Assembly (NCBI GenBank): GCA_016282255.1
Contig: JAEEKE010000044.1
Location: 1 to 43,343, forward strand
From: Bacillota bacterium
GTDB taxonomy: Bacteria; Bacillota; Clostridia; Christensenellales; CAG-138
Length of the DNA: 43,343 nt
Direction: 5' to 3'
The position numbers were made by a program, and so were the translations under genes. Every line of letters starts with the position of its first letter. Position 1 is the first letter of the stretch. Shown piece after piece: positions 8,067 through 16,245 of this stretch. Below the pieces are notes generated by a model, which saw only the letters and a program-made list of their open reading frames with translations, was not told where the DNA came from and did not search any database.

Positions 8067-9599
8067 TTAATCAATGGGGAGGCCGAAGCTTACCCATATC
8101 GGCGCGTCCGCAACGATGAACCCGGCGGCCTCGAGCCGCGCGGGTAAGCCCTCGCCGTTTACCGAGCCGGCCGAAAGGCAGAGCACGCCGGCGGCGCCGA
8201 GGGTGTCGAGCGCTTCGCCAGTGTCGGCGCGGTAAAGGCCGCTTTTCAGCATCCCCTCCGCGTCGGTGCTGATGAGCAGCGTGCCGCTTTTAAGAAGCTC
8301 ATGCAGTCGCAGGCTGTTCATATCGCCGTGCTCCGCGGCGGTCAGCCTGCCGTCCTCGAGCCTCAGCAGCGACCAGCTTATCTCCCCGGAGCCTTCCGAT
8401 CCGGCCTTCAGCAGGCATTCGCCGAGATCGGGGTCGAATACGCGGGCATAGGTAATGCGATAGCCCTCCTGCCCGGTCCCGATATCGGCGAGCGCGGCTA
8501 CAGCGCTCCCGCCGCCGTCCGTCAGCATGCAGGAGGCCGCTTCTCCCGCCGCGAGCAGCCCGATATCGACGATCAGGTATTCATCCTCCCCGTCGCCGTC
8601 GATATCCATGGGGAAGCGCATCATCCCGTCATCCCACGGCGTTTGGCAAACGATCTCGGCGCCGAGCGCTTCTGCGAGCGCTTCCGCCTGCGCCTTTGAG
8701 ACCGGGTTCCATGAAAGGGATACCTTATTGAGCTCCTTAAGCCCGAAAAGCGGGGAGAGGTCCCCGATCCCGTTGCCGTCGAGATACAGCACGCGAAGCT
8801 CAGTAAGCCCCGCAAGCGGGGAGATATCGGTTATGCCGTCATAGCGGAGTATGAGCTGGTGCAGGCGGTCAAGCCCGCTCAGGAACGAAATATCGGGGAA
8901 CCCGACCTCCTCCGCGATCAGATAATTGAGGGACCTGAGCCTTCCTATCGGCGAGGGATCGTTAAGCTCGACGTTCGTCAGCGCGAGGGAGATCAGACCC
9001 GGCAGCTTTTCAAGGTCGGAAAGATCGTCTATCCGCGCGTCGCAGAGCGATATCGACGTGACCCTCTTAAGCTCGGAGGGGAAGAGCTCGCCCTCCGCGC
9101 GGCCGAGCTCGGTCCTTACCGCGCTCTCCACGTGCGGGTCGGAGAACACGACCGGCGTTTCCGTGACGGGCGGCTCAATGGGCTTTTCCCTCCGGCCGGT
9201 GACGATCAGCACCGCCGAGAGCGCAAGCACTACGGCGAGCGCGGCTGCAAGTATTTTGGCGGCGCGGGAGAAGCGCCTCTTCTTTATCGAGAGGTCGAGG
9301 CTTTCGCAGGCGATCTGCGCCAACTCCTTTTTATTCTGCTCCGCTTCGCTCGGAGGCGCGGCTTCCTCGCCGCCCGGCCCGGCGGGGGCGCTCCTCCGGC
9401 CGAGCAAAAGCTCGTTCACCGAAACGCCGAAGAATTCGCTCAGCGCCATCATGGAGTCGACGTCCGGGAATCCGGCGCCCGTCTCCCAGCGGCTGACCGC
9501 CTTGTTGGTCACGTTCAGCTCCGCAGCGAGCTCACCCTGCGTGAGCCCCCTCTCCTTGCGAAGGCCGGCTATGAACCGACCGGTCAGTTTTGCATCCAT
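8067..9599 (-). CDS. Membrane-anchored XRE-type regulator with an extracytoplasmic leucine-rich repeat domain
   Basis: The 510-residue protein has three parts. Residues 5-62 form an XRE/Cro helix-turn-helix (LRKERGLTQGELAAELNV, then AVSRWETG). After a charged linker comes one membrane helix (about 114-134) preceded by KKRR, which predicts an inside N-terminus. Outside lie about six internalin-like leucine-rich repeats (about 180-310; DISPLAGLTELRVLYLDGN) and a further 190-residue domain with a Ca-site-like DIDGDGEDEY. It should act as a one-component transmembrane regulator that senses a ligand outside and binds DNA inside (inference). The start at 9599 is supported by GGAGGAG; an in-frame ATG at 9665 would overlap the promoter. 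It is the first gene of the exporter operon and has its own promoter (9643-9672), so autoregulation is likely. Confidence 0.85.
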   Translation of the reverse strand: MDAKLTGRFIAGLRKERGLTQGELAAELNVTNKAVSRWETGAGFPDVDSMMALSEFFGVSVNELLLGRRSAPAGPGGEEAAPPSEAEQNKKELAQIACESLDLSIKKRRFSRAAKILAAALAVVLALSAVLIVTGRREKPIEPPVTETPVVFSDPHVESAVRTELGRAEGELFPSELKRVTSISLCDARIDDLSDLEKLPGLISLALTNVELNDPSPIGRLRSLNYLIAEEVGFPDISFLSGLDRLHQLILRYDGITDISPLAGLTELRVLYLDGNGIGDLSPLFGLKELNKVSLSWNPVSKAQAEALAEALGAEIVCQTPWDDGMMRFPMDIDGDGEDEYLIVDIGLLAAGEAASCMLTDGGGSAVAALADIGTGQEGYRITYARVFDPDLGECLLKAGSEGSGEISWSLLRLEDGRLTAAEHGDMNSLRLHELLKSGTLLISTDAEGMLKSGLYRADTGEALDTLGAAGVLCLSAGSVNGEGLPARLEAAGFIVADAPIWVSFGLPID

Positions 9600-9642
9600 C
9601 GGCTGTTCTCCTCCGATACAGTTTCGGGCTGTCCCCACCGTG

Positions 9643-9672
9643 ATTATGTCATCCGGGCGGGCCAAATGTCAA
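9643..9672 (-). promoter_or_regulatory. Promoter of the HTH-LRR/exporter operon
   Basis: TTGACA (9667-9672), an 18-bp spacer and CATAAT (9643-9648) on the minus strand, about 45 bp before the start codon at 9599. The -35 is a perfect consensus match. Confidence 0.7.
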
Positions 9673-9713
9673 TCCACGATTCATGGAACGGCGGTGTTTT
9701 GCGTTTAAGGCGT

Positions 9714-9736
9714 AAAAAAAGACCGCCGAAGCGGTC
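9714..9736 (-). terminator. Terminator of the cyclophilin gene
   Basis: GACCGC-TTCG-GCGGTC followed by TTTTTTT on the minus strand, 17 bp beyond the stop at 9753. A UUCG tetraloop caps the stem. Confidence 0.92.
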
Positions 9737-9752
9737 CTTTAAAGAGCGGGAT

Positions 9753-10418
9753 TTACTTGATCATATCCGGCGGGGGAAGCTCGGGGCCGTCGATCGTGAC
9801 GGTCCGGATCACGACGGGCTCAAGGGGCTTGTTGTTGGCGTCGGTCGCCACGGAGGCGATGCGGTCCACGACCTCCATGCCCGAGGTCACGCGGCCGAAC
9901 GCGGCGTACTGCCCGTCGAGCGAGGGATAGTCCACGTGCATGATGAAGAACTGGCTGCCCGCGCTGTCGTAGGGCTTGGAACGCCTTGCCCAGGAGATGA
10001 CGCCGCGGGTGTGCTTGAGGTCGTTCTCAAAGCCGTTGGCGGCGAATTCGCCCTTGATGCAGTAGCCGGGACCGCCGGTGCCGTTGCCCAGCGGGTCGCC
10101 GCCCTGGATCATGAAGCCGGAGATCACGCGGTGGAAGATCACGCCGTCGTAGAAGCCCTGGCGGGCGAGGTAGCAGAAGTTGCGGACGGACTGGGGCGCG
10201 AGGTCGGGATAGAGCTCGAGCTCGATGACGCCGCCGTCCTCCATGGTGATGGTGGCATGGACAGTGTTCATGTATTTGTCTCCTTCGTTGTTTTCGGTGG
10301 GGGCTGCGGTCGGCTCCTCCGCCGGAGCGGGCGTGGGGTCCGAAGGCTTAGCCGCGGGGGTGCAGGCCGCGAAGGCCAGGAATGCGAAACAGAGCGTTAA
10401 TGCGAGCAGTTTTTTCAT
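9753..10418 (-). CDS. Peptidyl-prolyl cis-trans isomerase (cyclophilin) lipoprotein
   Basis: The 221-residue lipoprotein has a signal peptide ending in AFAAC (lipid Cys19), then a Pro/Ala/Glu/Thr-rich linker to about residue 48 and a cyclophilin domain (about 52-213). The catalytic Arg is in FHRVISGFMIQGGDP, and QFFIMH and the later GQYAAFGRV segments are present. It would speed proline isomerisation in exported proteins at the membrane surface. The usual GVISMAR motif reads GVISWAR, a minor change. The gene is single, with its own promoter (10449-10477) and terminator (9714-9736). PpiB-like enzymes of this size are common in Clostridia. Confidence 0.93.
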   Translation of the reverse strand: MKKLLALTLCFAFLAFAACTPAAKPSDPTPAPAEEPTAAPTENNEGDKYMNTVHATITMEDGGVIELELYPDLAPQSVRNFCYLARQGFYDGVIFHRVISGFMIQGGDPLGNGTGGPGYCIKGEFAANGFENDLKHTRGVISWARRSKPYDSAGSQFFIMHVDYPSLDGQYAAFGRVTSGMEVVDRIASVATDANNKPLEPVVIRTVTIDGPELPPPDMIK

Positions 10419-10448
10419 AGCGTGCCTCCTTTTGTTTTGGCAGATAAG

Positions 10449-10477
10449 AGTTTACCACACCGTAAAGAAAAAATCAA
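10449..10477 (-). promoter_or_regulatory. Promoter of the cyclophilin gene
   Basis: TTGATT (10472-10477), 17 bp and TAAACT (10449-10454) on the minus strand, 31 bp before the start codon, with AAAGGAGG as the ribosome binding site between them. Confidence 0.55.
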
Positions 10478-10491
10478 TTCGGGGGCAGCCT

Positions 10492-11280
10492 TCACAGGCG
10501 GTTGGAGCGGAGCACGTCGTCGGTGTCGAACTCAAGGTACTCCACGCGCCGGAGCGTCAGGCCGTGGGCGGGCGCGGTGTCGCCCGCGTTCCCGCGCCGG
10601 GGATCGGCAAGCGCCTTTTCGATGATATCGACGCCGTCGTAGCCCATGCCGATGCGCAGCATGGTGCCCACCATGATGCGGACCATGTTGTAGAGGAAGC
10701 CGTTCCCGGCCACGTCGTAGACGAGGGTATCCCCCTCGCGCTTCCATTCGGAGATATAGACGGTGCGGACCGTGGAGGCGGCGGTGCTGTTCACGGCCTT
10801 GAACGCGCCGAAATCATGCGTGCCGAGGAAGAGGCGCGCGGCCTCGTTGAGCCTTTCGAGCGAGAGCGGATAATGGATGTGCAGCGCGGTGTCCGCCGTA
10901 AGGGCCGAGGCGTGGAGCGTGTTGAGCACGGTGTAGCGATAGTGCTTTTTCTTAACGGAGAAGCGCGAATGGAACCCGTTTTCGCCCCCGGCCGGCAGCT
11001 CCATGCTGCCCTTTATGCGGATATCCGCGGGAAGATAGGTGTTGAGCGCGAACGCGAACTTATCCGCGGGGATGCGGCTCCCGGTATCGAAATGCGCCAC
11101 CTGCGCAAGCGCGTGCACGCCGCTGTCGGTCCTGCCGGACGCGTGCAGGGAGACGCTTTCGCCGGTCAGCCGCTCTATCGCCCCGCAGATGACCTCCTGC
11201 ACGGAAACGCCGTTGGGCTGGACCTGCCAGCCGACATAGGCGGTGCCGCGGTATTCTATTATAAGAACGATCCTGCGCAT
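10492..11280 (-). CDS. truA: tRNA pseudouridine(38-40) synthase TruA
   Basis: The 262-residue enzyme converts uridines 38-40 of the tRNA anticodon arm to pseudouridine. The catalytic motif is SGRTDSGVHALAQ with Asp52. The N-terminal IEYRGTAYVGWQVQPN and C-terminal GNGFLYNMVRIMVGTMLRIG segments are typical of TruA. Length matches the family. The start lies one base after the stop of the alanyl-tRNA editing gene, giving a tightly packed MFS-alaX-truA unit. No terminator is visible before the cyclophilin promoter, so read-through into that gene is possible. Assignment is secure. Confidence 0.97.
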   Translation of the reverse strand: MRRIVLIIEYRGTAYVGWQVQPNGVSVQEVICGAIERLTGESVSLHASGRTDSGVHALAQVAHFDTGSRIPADKFAFALNTYLPADIRIKGSMELPAGGENGFHSRFSVKKKHYRYTVLNTLHASALTADTALHIHYPLSLERLNEAARLFLGTHDFGAFKAVNSTAASTVRTVYISEWKREGDTLVYDVAGNGFLYNMVRIMVGTMLRIGMGYDGVDIIEKALADPRRGNAGDTAPAHGLTLRRVEYLEFDTDDVLRSNRL

Positions 11281-11281
11281 A

Positions 11282-12499
11282 TCAGCTTTCGGCCTTCATA
11301 ATGTAATCGAAGAGGAGCTTTACCGTCTCGGGCTCGACCGCGCGGGCGGTCCTGCCCTGGGCGAACTGCTTGTTCCCGCCGCCCTTGCCGTTGACGGCCG
11401 CGTTGACCGCCGCACAGAGCGACTTCATATCCAGCTTCGAGCCCGACGAGGCCATGCGGTAGTCGGTCCCGTCCCGTCCGGGCGCGAATAAAAGGGCGAT
11501 ATAGGCGCGCCCGGTGCCGGCGAGGAAGTCGGTCATGAGCCTGAGGTCATTCGCGTTCGCCGAGGCGAGGCTTTCGCAGATGACGGGGGTCCCGTCCGCG
11601 CGCGGCGCGCCTTCGAGCAGGGCTTTGGCGGTGGTCTCTGCAAGGAGGGCGGATTTCTGCTTCAGCTCCGCCTTGAGGGCCGCAAGCTCGTTTATCTGCT
11701 TCTCTATGACGGCGGGCAGCTCCTCGCGGGAGGTCGAATACCTGCGGGCAAGGGCGCCGAGCGCCGCGCGGTCGCGTATGCCGAGCTTTGCCGCGCGGCC
11801 GCCGCAGGCGAACCAGAGCCGCGTGCCGCCCTTGTAGTGCTGGCTGTCGGTGATGCGGATCGCGCCGACCATGCCGGTGCGGGCAAGATGCGTGCCGCAG
11901 CAGGTGCAGGAATCCACCTTGCCGTGGTCGATGTAGACTATGCGGACCTCGCCGCGGGCCTTCTCGGCGCGCTTGCGCAGCCTGCGGCTTGCAGCGTCCT
12001 CAAAATCCGTCACCTCGGTATGCACGGGAAGATCGCCGCGCACGGCCCTGTTGGCCTCGAGCTCGAGGGCTTCGAGCTGCTCGGGCGTAAGCGGCAGATC
12101 GAGGTCGATGGTGCAGTAGTCCTCCGCCATGTGGAAGCCGACGTTCACGGCACCGAAGAGCCTGCTCGCGAGGCCGGAGAGGATATGCTCGCCCGTGTGC
12201 TGCTCGGAATGGTCGAGGCGGCGGTCAAGATCGAGCCTGACCGTGACCGCGGCGCCGGGCTCGAGGGGTTCGGGAACGGTGTGGAGTATCTCCTCGCCCT
12301 CGGTGCGGCAGGCGAGGATCGGAAGCTCCCTGCCGTCAAAACAGATGAAGCCCCCGTCCGCAAGCTGGCCGCCGCCCTCGGGGAAGATCGGCGTGCGGTC
12401 GAGCGAAACAAGGCAGCGGCCGTCCTTTTCGGAGCAGGAAACGACGCGGGCGGTGCATTCGGTAACGGTGGGAAGGTCGTAGTAAAGGGCCTTGGTCAT
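11282..12499 (-). CDS. Alanyl-tRNA editing protein, AlaX-L type with DHHA1 domain
   Basis: The 405-residue protein resembles the editing half of alanyl-tRNA synthetase without its aminoacylation core. Zinc ligands are visible as His101 and His105 (SEQHTGEHILSG) and Cys200 and His204 (CCGTH). A helical linker (about 265-310) leads to a DHHA1 domain ending in GKGGGNKQFAQG. It should hydrolyse mischarged Ser- or Gly-tRNA(Ala). The GKGGG motif is the DHHA1 signature. The start at 12499 follows GAGAGGAAG and lies one base after the MFS stop; 24 further upstream codons are in frame but would overlap the MFS gene. It is cotranscribed with truA, which also acts on tRNA. Confidence 0.92.
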   Translation of the reverse strand: MTKALYYDLPTVTECTARVVSCSEKDGRCLVSLDRTPIFPEGGGQLADGGFICFDGRELPILACRTEGEEILHTVPEPLEPGAAVTVRLDLDRRLDHSEQHTGEHILSGLASRLFGAVNVGFHMAEDYCTIDLDLPLTPEQLEALELEANRAVRGDLPVHTEVTDFEDAASRRLRKRAEKARGEVRIVYIDHGKVDSCTCCGTHLARTGMVGAIRITDSQHYKGGTRLWFACGGRAAKLGIRDRAALGALARRYSTSREELPAVIEKQINELAALKAELKQKSALLAETTAKALLEGAPRADGTPVICESLASANANDLRLMTDFLAGTGRAYIALLFAPGRDGTDYRMASSGSKLDMKSLCAAVNAAVNGKGGGNKQFAQGRTARAVEPETVKLLFDYIMKAES

Positions 12500-12500
12500 A

Positions 12501-13802
12501 TCATTCTTCCTCTCGGTATTCTTCGATCTCAGGCTCGGGCCCGTCCATGACGGTCTCCGGCTGTTTTTCATAGAGCTTGGGATAGGTGCGCCGGTCGCCG
12601 AGCAGCAGCAGGAGCGTCAGCACGATCGCCGCGCCGAGCATGGAGAGCACGAAGATCCATGCGGCGGCATGGCCTTTGTTTTCGTAGAGATGGCCGACCG
12701 TCAGCTCGATCGCGCCGGCGATGACGGCGGAGCAAACGGCGATCATGCCGGTGATCCTGCCGCGGTGGGTAGAGGGTATGCGCTTGGTCAGGTAAGGGCC
12801 GTCCGCAAGCGTCGCGAAGATCTCGCCCCAGGTGAACAGCACCATCGCGACGTAATAGACCGGGATATGCCCGATAAGGGTCAGGAACAGGCCGTAGCCG
12901 AGGCCGACGAAGAGCTGGCCCGCGAGCAGCTTGTAAAGATCCTGCGTTTTATTGAAAAGCTTTGTAAACAGCGGGGTGAACAGCACCACGACGATGCAGT
13001 TGAGGCTGCCTATGGTGCCGAAGATCAGCGCGCCGTCCTCGCCGTGCGCGGCGCTCATATCGAGGGGCATCAGATAGCTGTACTGGCTGTAGACCGCGCC
13101 GTAGATCGCGGCGGCCGCGACGTAGAGCAGCAGTATGCGGTTCTCGCGCAGGATACGGAAGACGCTCTCGCCGTGCCGCTCCTGCTGATAGACGGCTTCG
13201 CCGCTCGCGTCGGGCTCCTTCTCGATGTTCTTGACGAAGAACTCGATCAGCACCGTGGTGATGCCGATCGCGACGCCGCTGATGATGAACGAGAGCCAGA
13301 GATAGTCCTTGAAGAGCAGGCCCGCGATCGTGGGGGAGAGAACGAGGCCGAGGTTCACGCCCAGATAGCTCAGCGAGAACGCGCGGTGGCGGTCCTTGGT
13401 GGCGGTCATGTCGGCAAAGAGGCCGCTGTAGGCCGGGTGTTCCATGGCCTGCCCGATCGCGGCGGCGAACATCAGCGCGATCGTGGCAAAGCCGAGCGGG
13501 ATGATGCCGCAGATTATGTAGCATACGACCGACACGATATCGCACCAGAGGATGATCTTCTTCTTGCTGCAGCGGTCGGCCAGCTTGCCGCCGATAAGGT
13601 CCGCGGGCAGCATAAACAGGCCTGCCGCGACCATCAGCTCGGCGATGTCCTCCGCGTCCAGCCCGAGCTTGAGGGATAGGATCATGGTAAGCATGGGCCA
13701 GACCATCGAACCCATGCTCGTGACGATCCTGCCAAGGAACAGTATGTAGACCTCCCTGCGGAGACCCCTGTATTGAGTGAAAAGACCGAGCAGCCTGTGC
13801 AT
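12501..13802 (-). CDS. MFS transporter
   Basis: The 433-residue protein has about twelve membrane helices arranged as two six-helix halves with a charged cytoplasmic loop (about residues 200-220; EKEPDASGEAVYQQERHGES). A motif-A like segment (GGKLADRCSKKK) follows helix 2, as in drug-efflux MFS proteins. The start at 13802 is chosen because GAGGT precedes it and helix 1 begins soon after; a longer frame exists upstream but overlaps the divergent promoter region. It heads the MFS-alaX-truA unit with a promoter at 13831-13859 and is divergent to the chromate-transporter genes. The substrate cannot be told from sequence. Confidence 0.88.
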   Translation of the reverse strand: MHRLLGLFTQYRGLRREVYILFLGRIVTSMGSMVWPMLTMILSLKLGLDAEDIAELMVAAGLFMLPADLIGGKLADRCSKKKIILWCDIVSVVCYIICGIIPLGFATIALMFAAAIGQAMEHPAYSGLFADMTATKDRHRAFSLSYLGVNLGLVLSPTIAGLLFKDYLWLSFIISGVAIGITTVLIEFFVKNIEKEPDASGEAVYQQERHGESVFRILRENRILLLYVAAAAIYGAVYSQYSYLMPLDMSAAHGEDGALIFGTIGSLNCIVVVLFTPLFTKLFNKTQDLYKLLAGQLFVGLGYGLFLTLIGHIPVYYVAMVLFTWGEIFATLADGPYLTKRIPSTHRGRITGMIAVCSAVIAGAIELTVGHLYENKGHAAAWIFVLSMLGAAIVLTLLLLLGDRRTYPKLYEKQPETVMDGPEPEIEEYREEE

Positions 13803-13830
13803 AACGGACCTCGTGTGATTTGTTTGTATT

Positions 13831-13859
13831 ATTCTATCAACCGCGGCGGATAAAAGCAA
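13831..13859 (-). promoter_or_regulatory. Candidate promoter of the MFS-alaX-truA unit
   Basis: TTGCTT (13854-13859), 17 bp and TAGAAT (13831-13836) on the minus strand, 28 bp before the start codon. It lies back to back with the + strand promoter at 13885. Confidence 0.45.
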
Positions 13860-13884
13860 GCGTTTGTTTCGGCGGATCGCGGCA

Positions 13885-13913
13885 TTGACGGGCGACGGCG
13901 CCGCGGCTATAAT
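13885..13913 (+). promoter_or_regulatory. Strong promoter placed for a leaderless chrA transcript
   Basis: TTGACG (13885-13890), a 17-bp spacer and a perfect TATAAT (13908-13913). The expected start site, about seven bases downstream, falls on or next to the ATG at 13921. No ribosome binding site has room between them. Confidence 0.75.
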
Positions 13914-13920
13914 TAAGGAT

Positions 13921-14535
13921 ATGGAAACCAACGACAAAAAACCGGATAACGGAAAAAAGCGCGGCCTGCCGCTCCCCCTCGCCCTTTTCCTGACCTTCTT
14001 AAAGATCGGGCTGTTCACCTTCGGCGGGGGCTACGCGATGATATCGGTCATCGAGAGCAACTGCGTCGAAAAGCGCGGCTGGATCACGCACGACGATATG
14101 ATGAACATCACCGTCATCGCCGAATCCACGCCCGGGCCGATCGCGATCAACTGCGCGACCTTCGTCGGCTTCAAGCAGGCGGGGCTTTTAGGCGCGTCGG
14201 CGGCGACGCTCGGCGTGGTGCTGCCGTCGTTCATCATAATCTTTCTGATCTCGCTGTTCCTCGACAGCCTGCTCGAGATAAAGGCGGTCGCGAGCGCCTT
14301 TCGCGGCATCCGCCTCGCCGTCGGCCTTCTGATCGTGAGCGCGGCGGTGAATATGATCCGCAAGGCGAAGAAAAAGCCTTTATACATCGCGATACTTTCC
14401 GCGTCGGCCGCCGTGATGCTGACGGTCGAGCTCCTGTCGCTCCGGTTCTCGACGATAGCGCTGATGCTGATCGCGGCCGCGGTCGGGCTCGCCGCGTACC
14501 TTATCGGCAGGAGAAGGAAGGAGGCGGGCAAATGA
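13921..14535 (+). CDS. Chromate transporter family protein, first half-size subunit
   Basis: The 204-residue membrane protein carries one CHR domain with the family signatures TFGGGYAMIS (about residues 35-44) and ESTPGPIAINCATFVG (about 65-80), and five to six membrane helices. Short CHR proteins occur as pairs that together equal one full-length ChrA. The pair here, with a four-base gene overlap, fits this. Known members export chromate; in anaerobes the true substrate may be another oxyanion. The start is taken at 13921, where the TATAAT lies only eight bases upstream, so the mRNA may be leaderless. A longer upstream frame exists but would require translation through the promoter. Confidence 0.9.
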   Translation: METNDKKPDNGKKRGLPLPLALFLTFLKIGLFTFGGGYAMISVIESNCVEKRGWITHDDMMNITVIAESTPGPIAINCATFVGFKQAGLLGASAATLGVVLPSFIIIFLISLFLDSLLEIKAVASAFRGIRLAVGLLIVSAAVNMIRKAKKKPLYIAILSASAAVMLTVELLSLRFSTIALMLIAAAVGLAAYLIGRRRKEAGK

Positions 14536-15098
14536 CGCTGCTTGAACTCTTCCTCGGCTTTTTAAAGGTCGGCTGCTTCTCGTTCGGCGGCGCGTATGCC
14601 GCGATCCCGCTGATCCGCGAGGTCGTCTCCTCCTACGGCTGGATCGGCGACGAGGCGCTCGAGCATATGATCGCGGTCAGCGAATCGACGCCCGGGCCGA
14701 TCATGGTGAACCTCGCGACCTACGTCGGCGCGGACCGGGCGGGGCTTTTGGGCGCGGCGCTCGCCACGTTCGCGGTGGTGCTGCCCGCGTTCCTGATCAT
14801 CGTGCTGCTGCTCGCGGTCTTCAAAAACGCCGAAAAGAAACCCGTCGTGCAGGCGCTGCTCTCGGGGCTCAAGCCCTGCGTGACCGGCATAATCCTCGCC
14901 GTCGGTGCGATTATGATACTTGAGAACATCCTCCCCGCGGCTGCCAACAAGCCCGCGCCCGACCTCACGGCCGCGCTGATCACGGCCGGGCTCGGCGCGA
15001 TGATGATCGTCTACCGCCTGATAAGCAAAAAACGCTTCCCGCCGATCCTTTTGATCGTGATCGCCGCCGCGGTCGGCATGGCGGTGTACGGGGTGTAG
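14532..15098 (+). CDS. Chromate transporter family protein, second half-size subunit
   Basis: The 188-residue CHR-domain membrane protein overlaps the previous gene by four bases (ATGA) and shares its signatures: SFGGAYAAIPLI near the start and ESTPGPIMVNLATYVG (about residues 51-66). About six membrane helices are visible. It is expected to form a heterodimer with its neighbour in the cytoplasmic membrane. No U-run terminator follows; the hairpin array at 15117 begins 19 bp after the stop and could end transcription for this gene and the convergent spoIVFB gene. Confidence 0.9.
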   Translation: MTLLELFLGFLKVGCFSFGGAYAAIPLIREVVSSYGWIGDEALEHMIAVSESTPGPIMVNLATYVGADRAGLLGAALATFAVVLPAFLIIVLLLAVFKNAEKKPVVQALLSGLKPCVTGIILAVGAIMILENILPAAANKPAPDLTAALITAGLGAMMIVYRLISKKRFPPILLIVIAAAVGMAVYGV

Positions 15099-15116
15099 CG
15101 GAGAGGAACAGAAATA

Positions 15117-15319
15117 AGCTAAATTCGCCTTGCGGCGAGCTAAATTATGCTTTGCATAGCTAAATTTGCTTCGCAAGCTAAATTCGGCTCCGCCGAGCTA
15201 TGGGGGCGAATTTGATTTAGCTGAAAACCGGTGGTTTTCAATTTAGCTGAAGCCGTAAGGATTCAATTTAGCTGCGAGCGTAAGCGAGCAATTTAGCTCG
15301 CCGCAAGGCGAATTCAGCT
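15117..15319. repeat. Mirror-arranged hairpin array with AGCTAAATT spacers
   Basis: Four complete copies of AGCTAAATT (15117, 15138, 15158, 15176) separate the palindromes CGCC-ttg-cGGCG, ATGC-ttt-GCAT, TGC-ttc-GCA and CGGC-tcc-GCCG; a fifth, degenerate copy begins at 15196. The spacer then appears in inverted form (AATTTAGCT) at 15240, 15265 and 15290, with variants at 15215 and 15311. These flank the palindromes GAAAACC-ggt-GGTTTTC, GAAGCC-gtaa-GGATTC (imperfect), GCGAGC-gtaa-GCGAGC (partial) and CGCC-gcaa-GGCG. The whole is a large dyad centred near 15208, lying between convergent genes. Confidence 0.85.
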
Positions 15320-16245
15320 TAATAATACTTGCCTCGCAGCTCGCTTAAAAGCGCCGCAAGCGTCTGATCGGTTTGGCCCCGGGCGGCGGCCTCGAAAAGC
15401 CTGCCGCGGTCGATGACGCCCAATGCCTTTAAGCCCTCGTCGGTCACTATGATCAGCCCGTAGCCCCTGCGGGAAAGTGCCCGAAGCGCGTCCCGGACCG
15501 TGGCCGAGGCGGAGAGCGCGAAGAACTCCGCGCGCAGCGCGCCGCCGGAGCGGAGCCTGTCGTACGCGGCAATCGTCCGCCGGGCCCGGGTGTCGGTCAG
15601 CCGGCGAAGCTCCGTCAGCGCCGCTGGGGCGATGAAGCTCCCGGTGACGAGCGCCGTGACCGGGGCGGGGGAGGGCCGCTTTTCTATGAGCATGACCGCG
15701 GCGCCCGAGAGCGCGATAACGGCCCCCGCGCCCGTGCCGAGGAGCGTCAGCAGCCTTTGGGTGCGGCTCCGGCCGTCACCTGCGCGGCTCTCGATCAGCG
15801 CGCAGGCGAGCCTGCCCCCGTCGAGCGGGAGCGCGGGCAGCAGATTCACCGCGCCGAGGGAGAGGTTGAACGAGGCGAAGCGATGAAGAGCCGCCGTGGG
15901 AAGGCCCGGGGGAAGCGCCCCGGAGTGCATGAAAAGAAGCCCGAACGCGCAGAAGGCGAGCAGCAGGCTGATAAACGGCCCCGCCGCGGCGATAGCGGCG
16001 GCCTCGGAGGGCGTGTCCGGCGGGCGCTCGAGCACCGCTATGAAGCCGAAGGGCTGTATCTCGAGCGAGAGGACCGGGAAACCGAGGCGCGAGGCCATGA
16101 ACGCGTGCGCGAGCTCGTGGACCGCGAGCGAAACGAGCAGTATCAGCGCGGCGTCGGTACGGCCGAGCACGACCGCCGCGGGGAAGAGCAGCAGCACGGG
16201 CACGGAGCAGCGCAGCTCCGTGCCGCGGACGACGGCCACGGTCAT
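15319..16245 (-). CDS. spoIVFB: SpoIVFB-type intramembrane metalloprotease (M50) with C-terminal CBS-like domain
   Basis: The 308-residue site-2 protease has the zinc motif HELAH (His43, Glu44, His47) in a membrane helix and the third ligand in NLLPALPLDGGR (Asp142). About six membrane helices are seen. A CBS-like segment (about 235-300; VRDALRALSRRGYGLIIVTDEG) completes the SpoIVFB architecture. In sporulation SpoIVFB sits in the outer forespore membrane and cleaves pro-sigma-K to activate late mother-cell genes. The start codon shares one base with the stop of the upstream spoIVFA-like gene. All catalytic residues are intact. Confidence 0.92.
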   Translation of the reverse strand: MTVAVVRGTELRCSVPVLLLFPAAVVLGRTDAALILLVSLAVHELAHAFMASRLGFPVLSLEIQPFGFIAVLERPPDTPSEAAAIAAAGPFISLLLAFCAFGLLFMHSGALPPGLPTAALHRFASFNLSLGAVNLLPALPLDGGRLACALIESRAGDGRSRTQRLLTLLGTGAGAVIALSGAAVMLIEKRPSPAPVTALVTGSFIAPAALTELRRLTDTRARRTIAAYDRLRSGGALRAEFFALSASATVRDALRALSRRGYGLIIVTDEGLKALGVIDRGRLFEAAARGQTDQTLAALLSELRGKYY

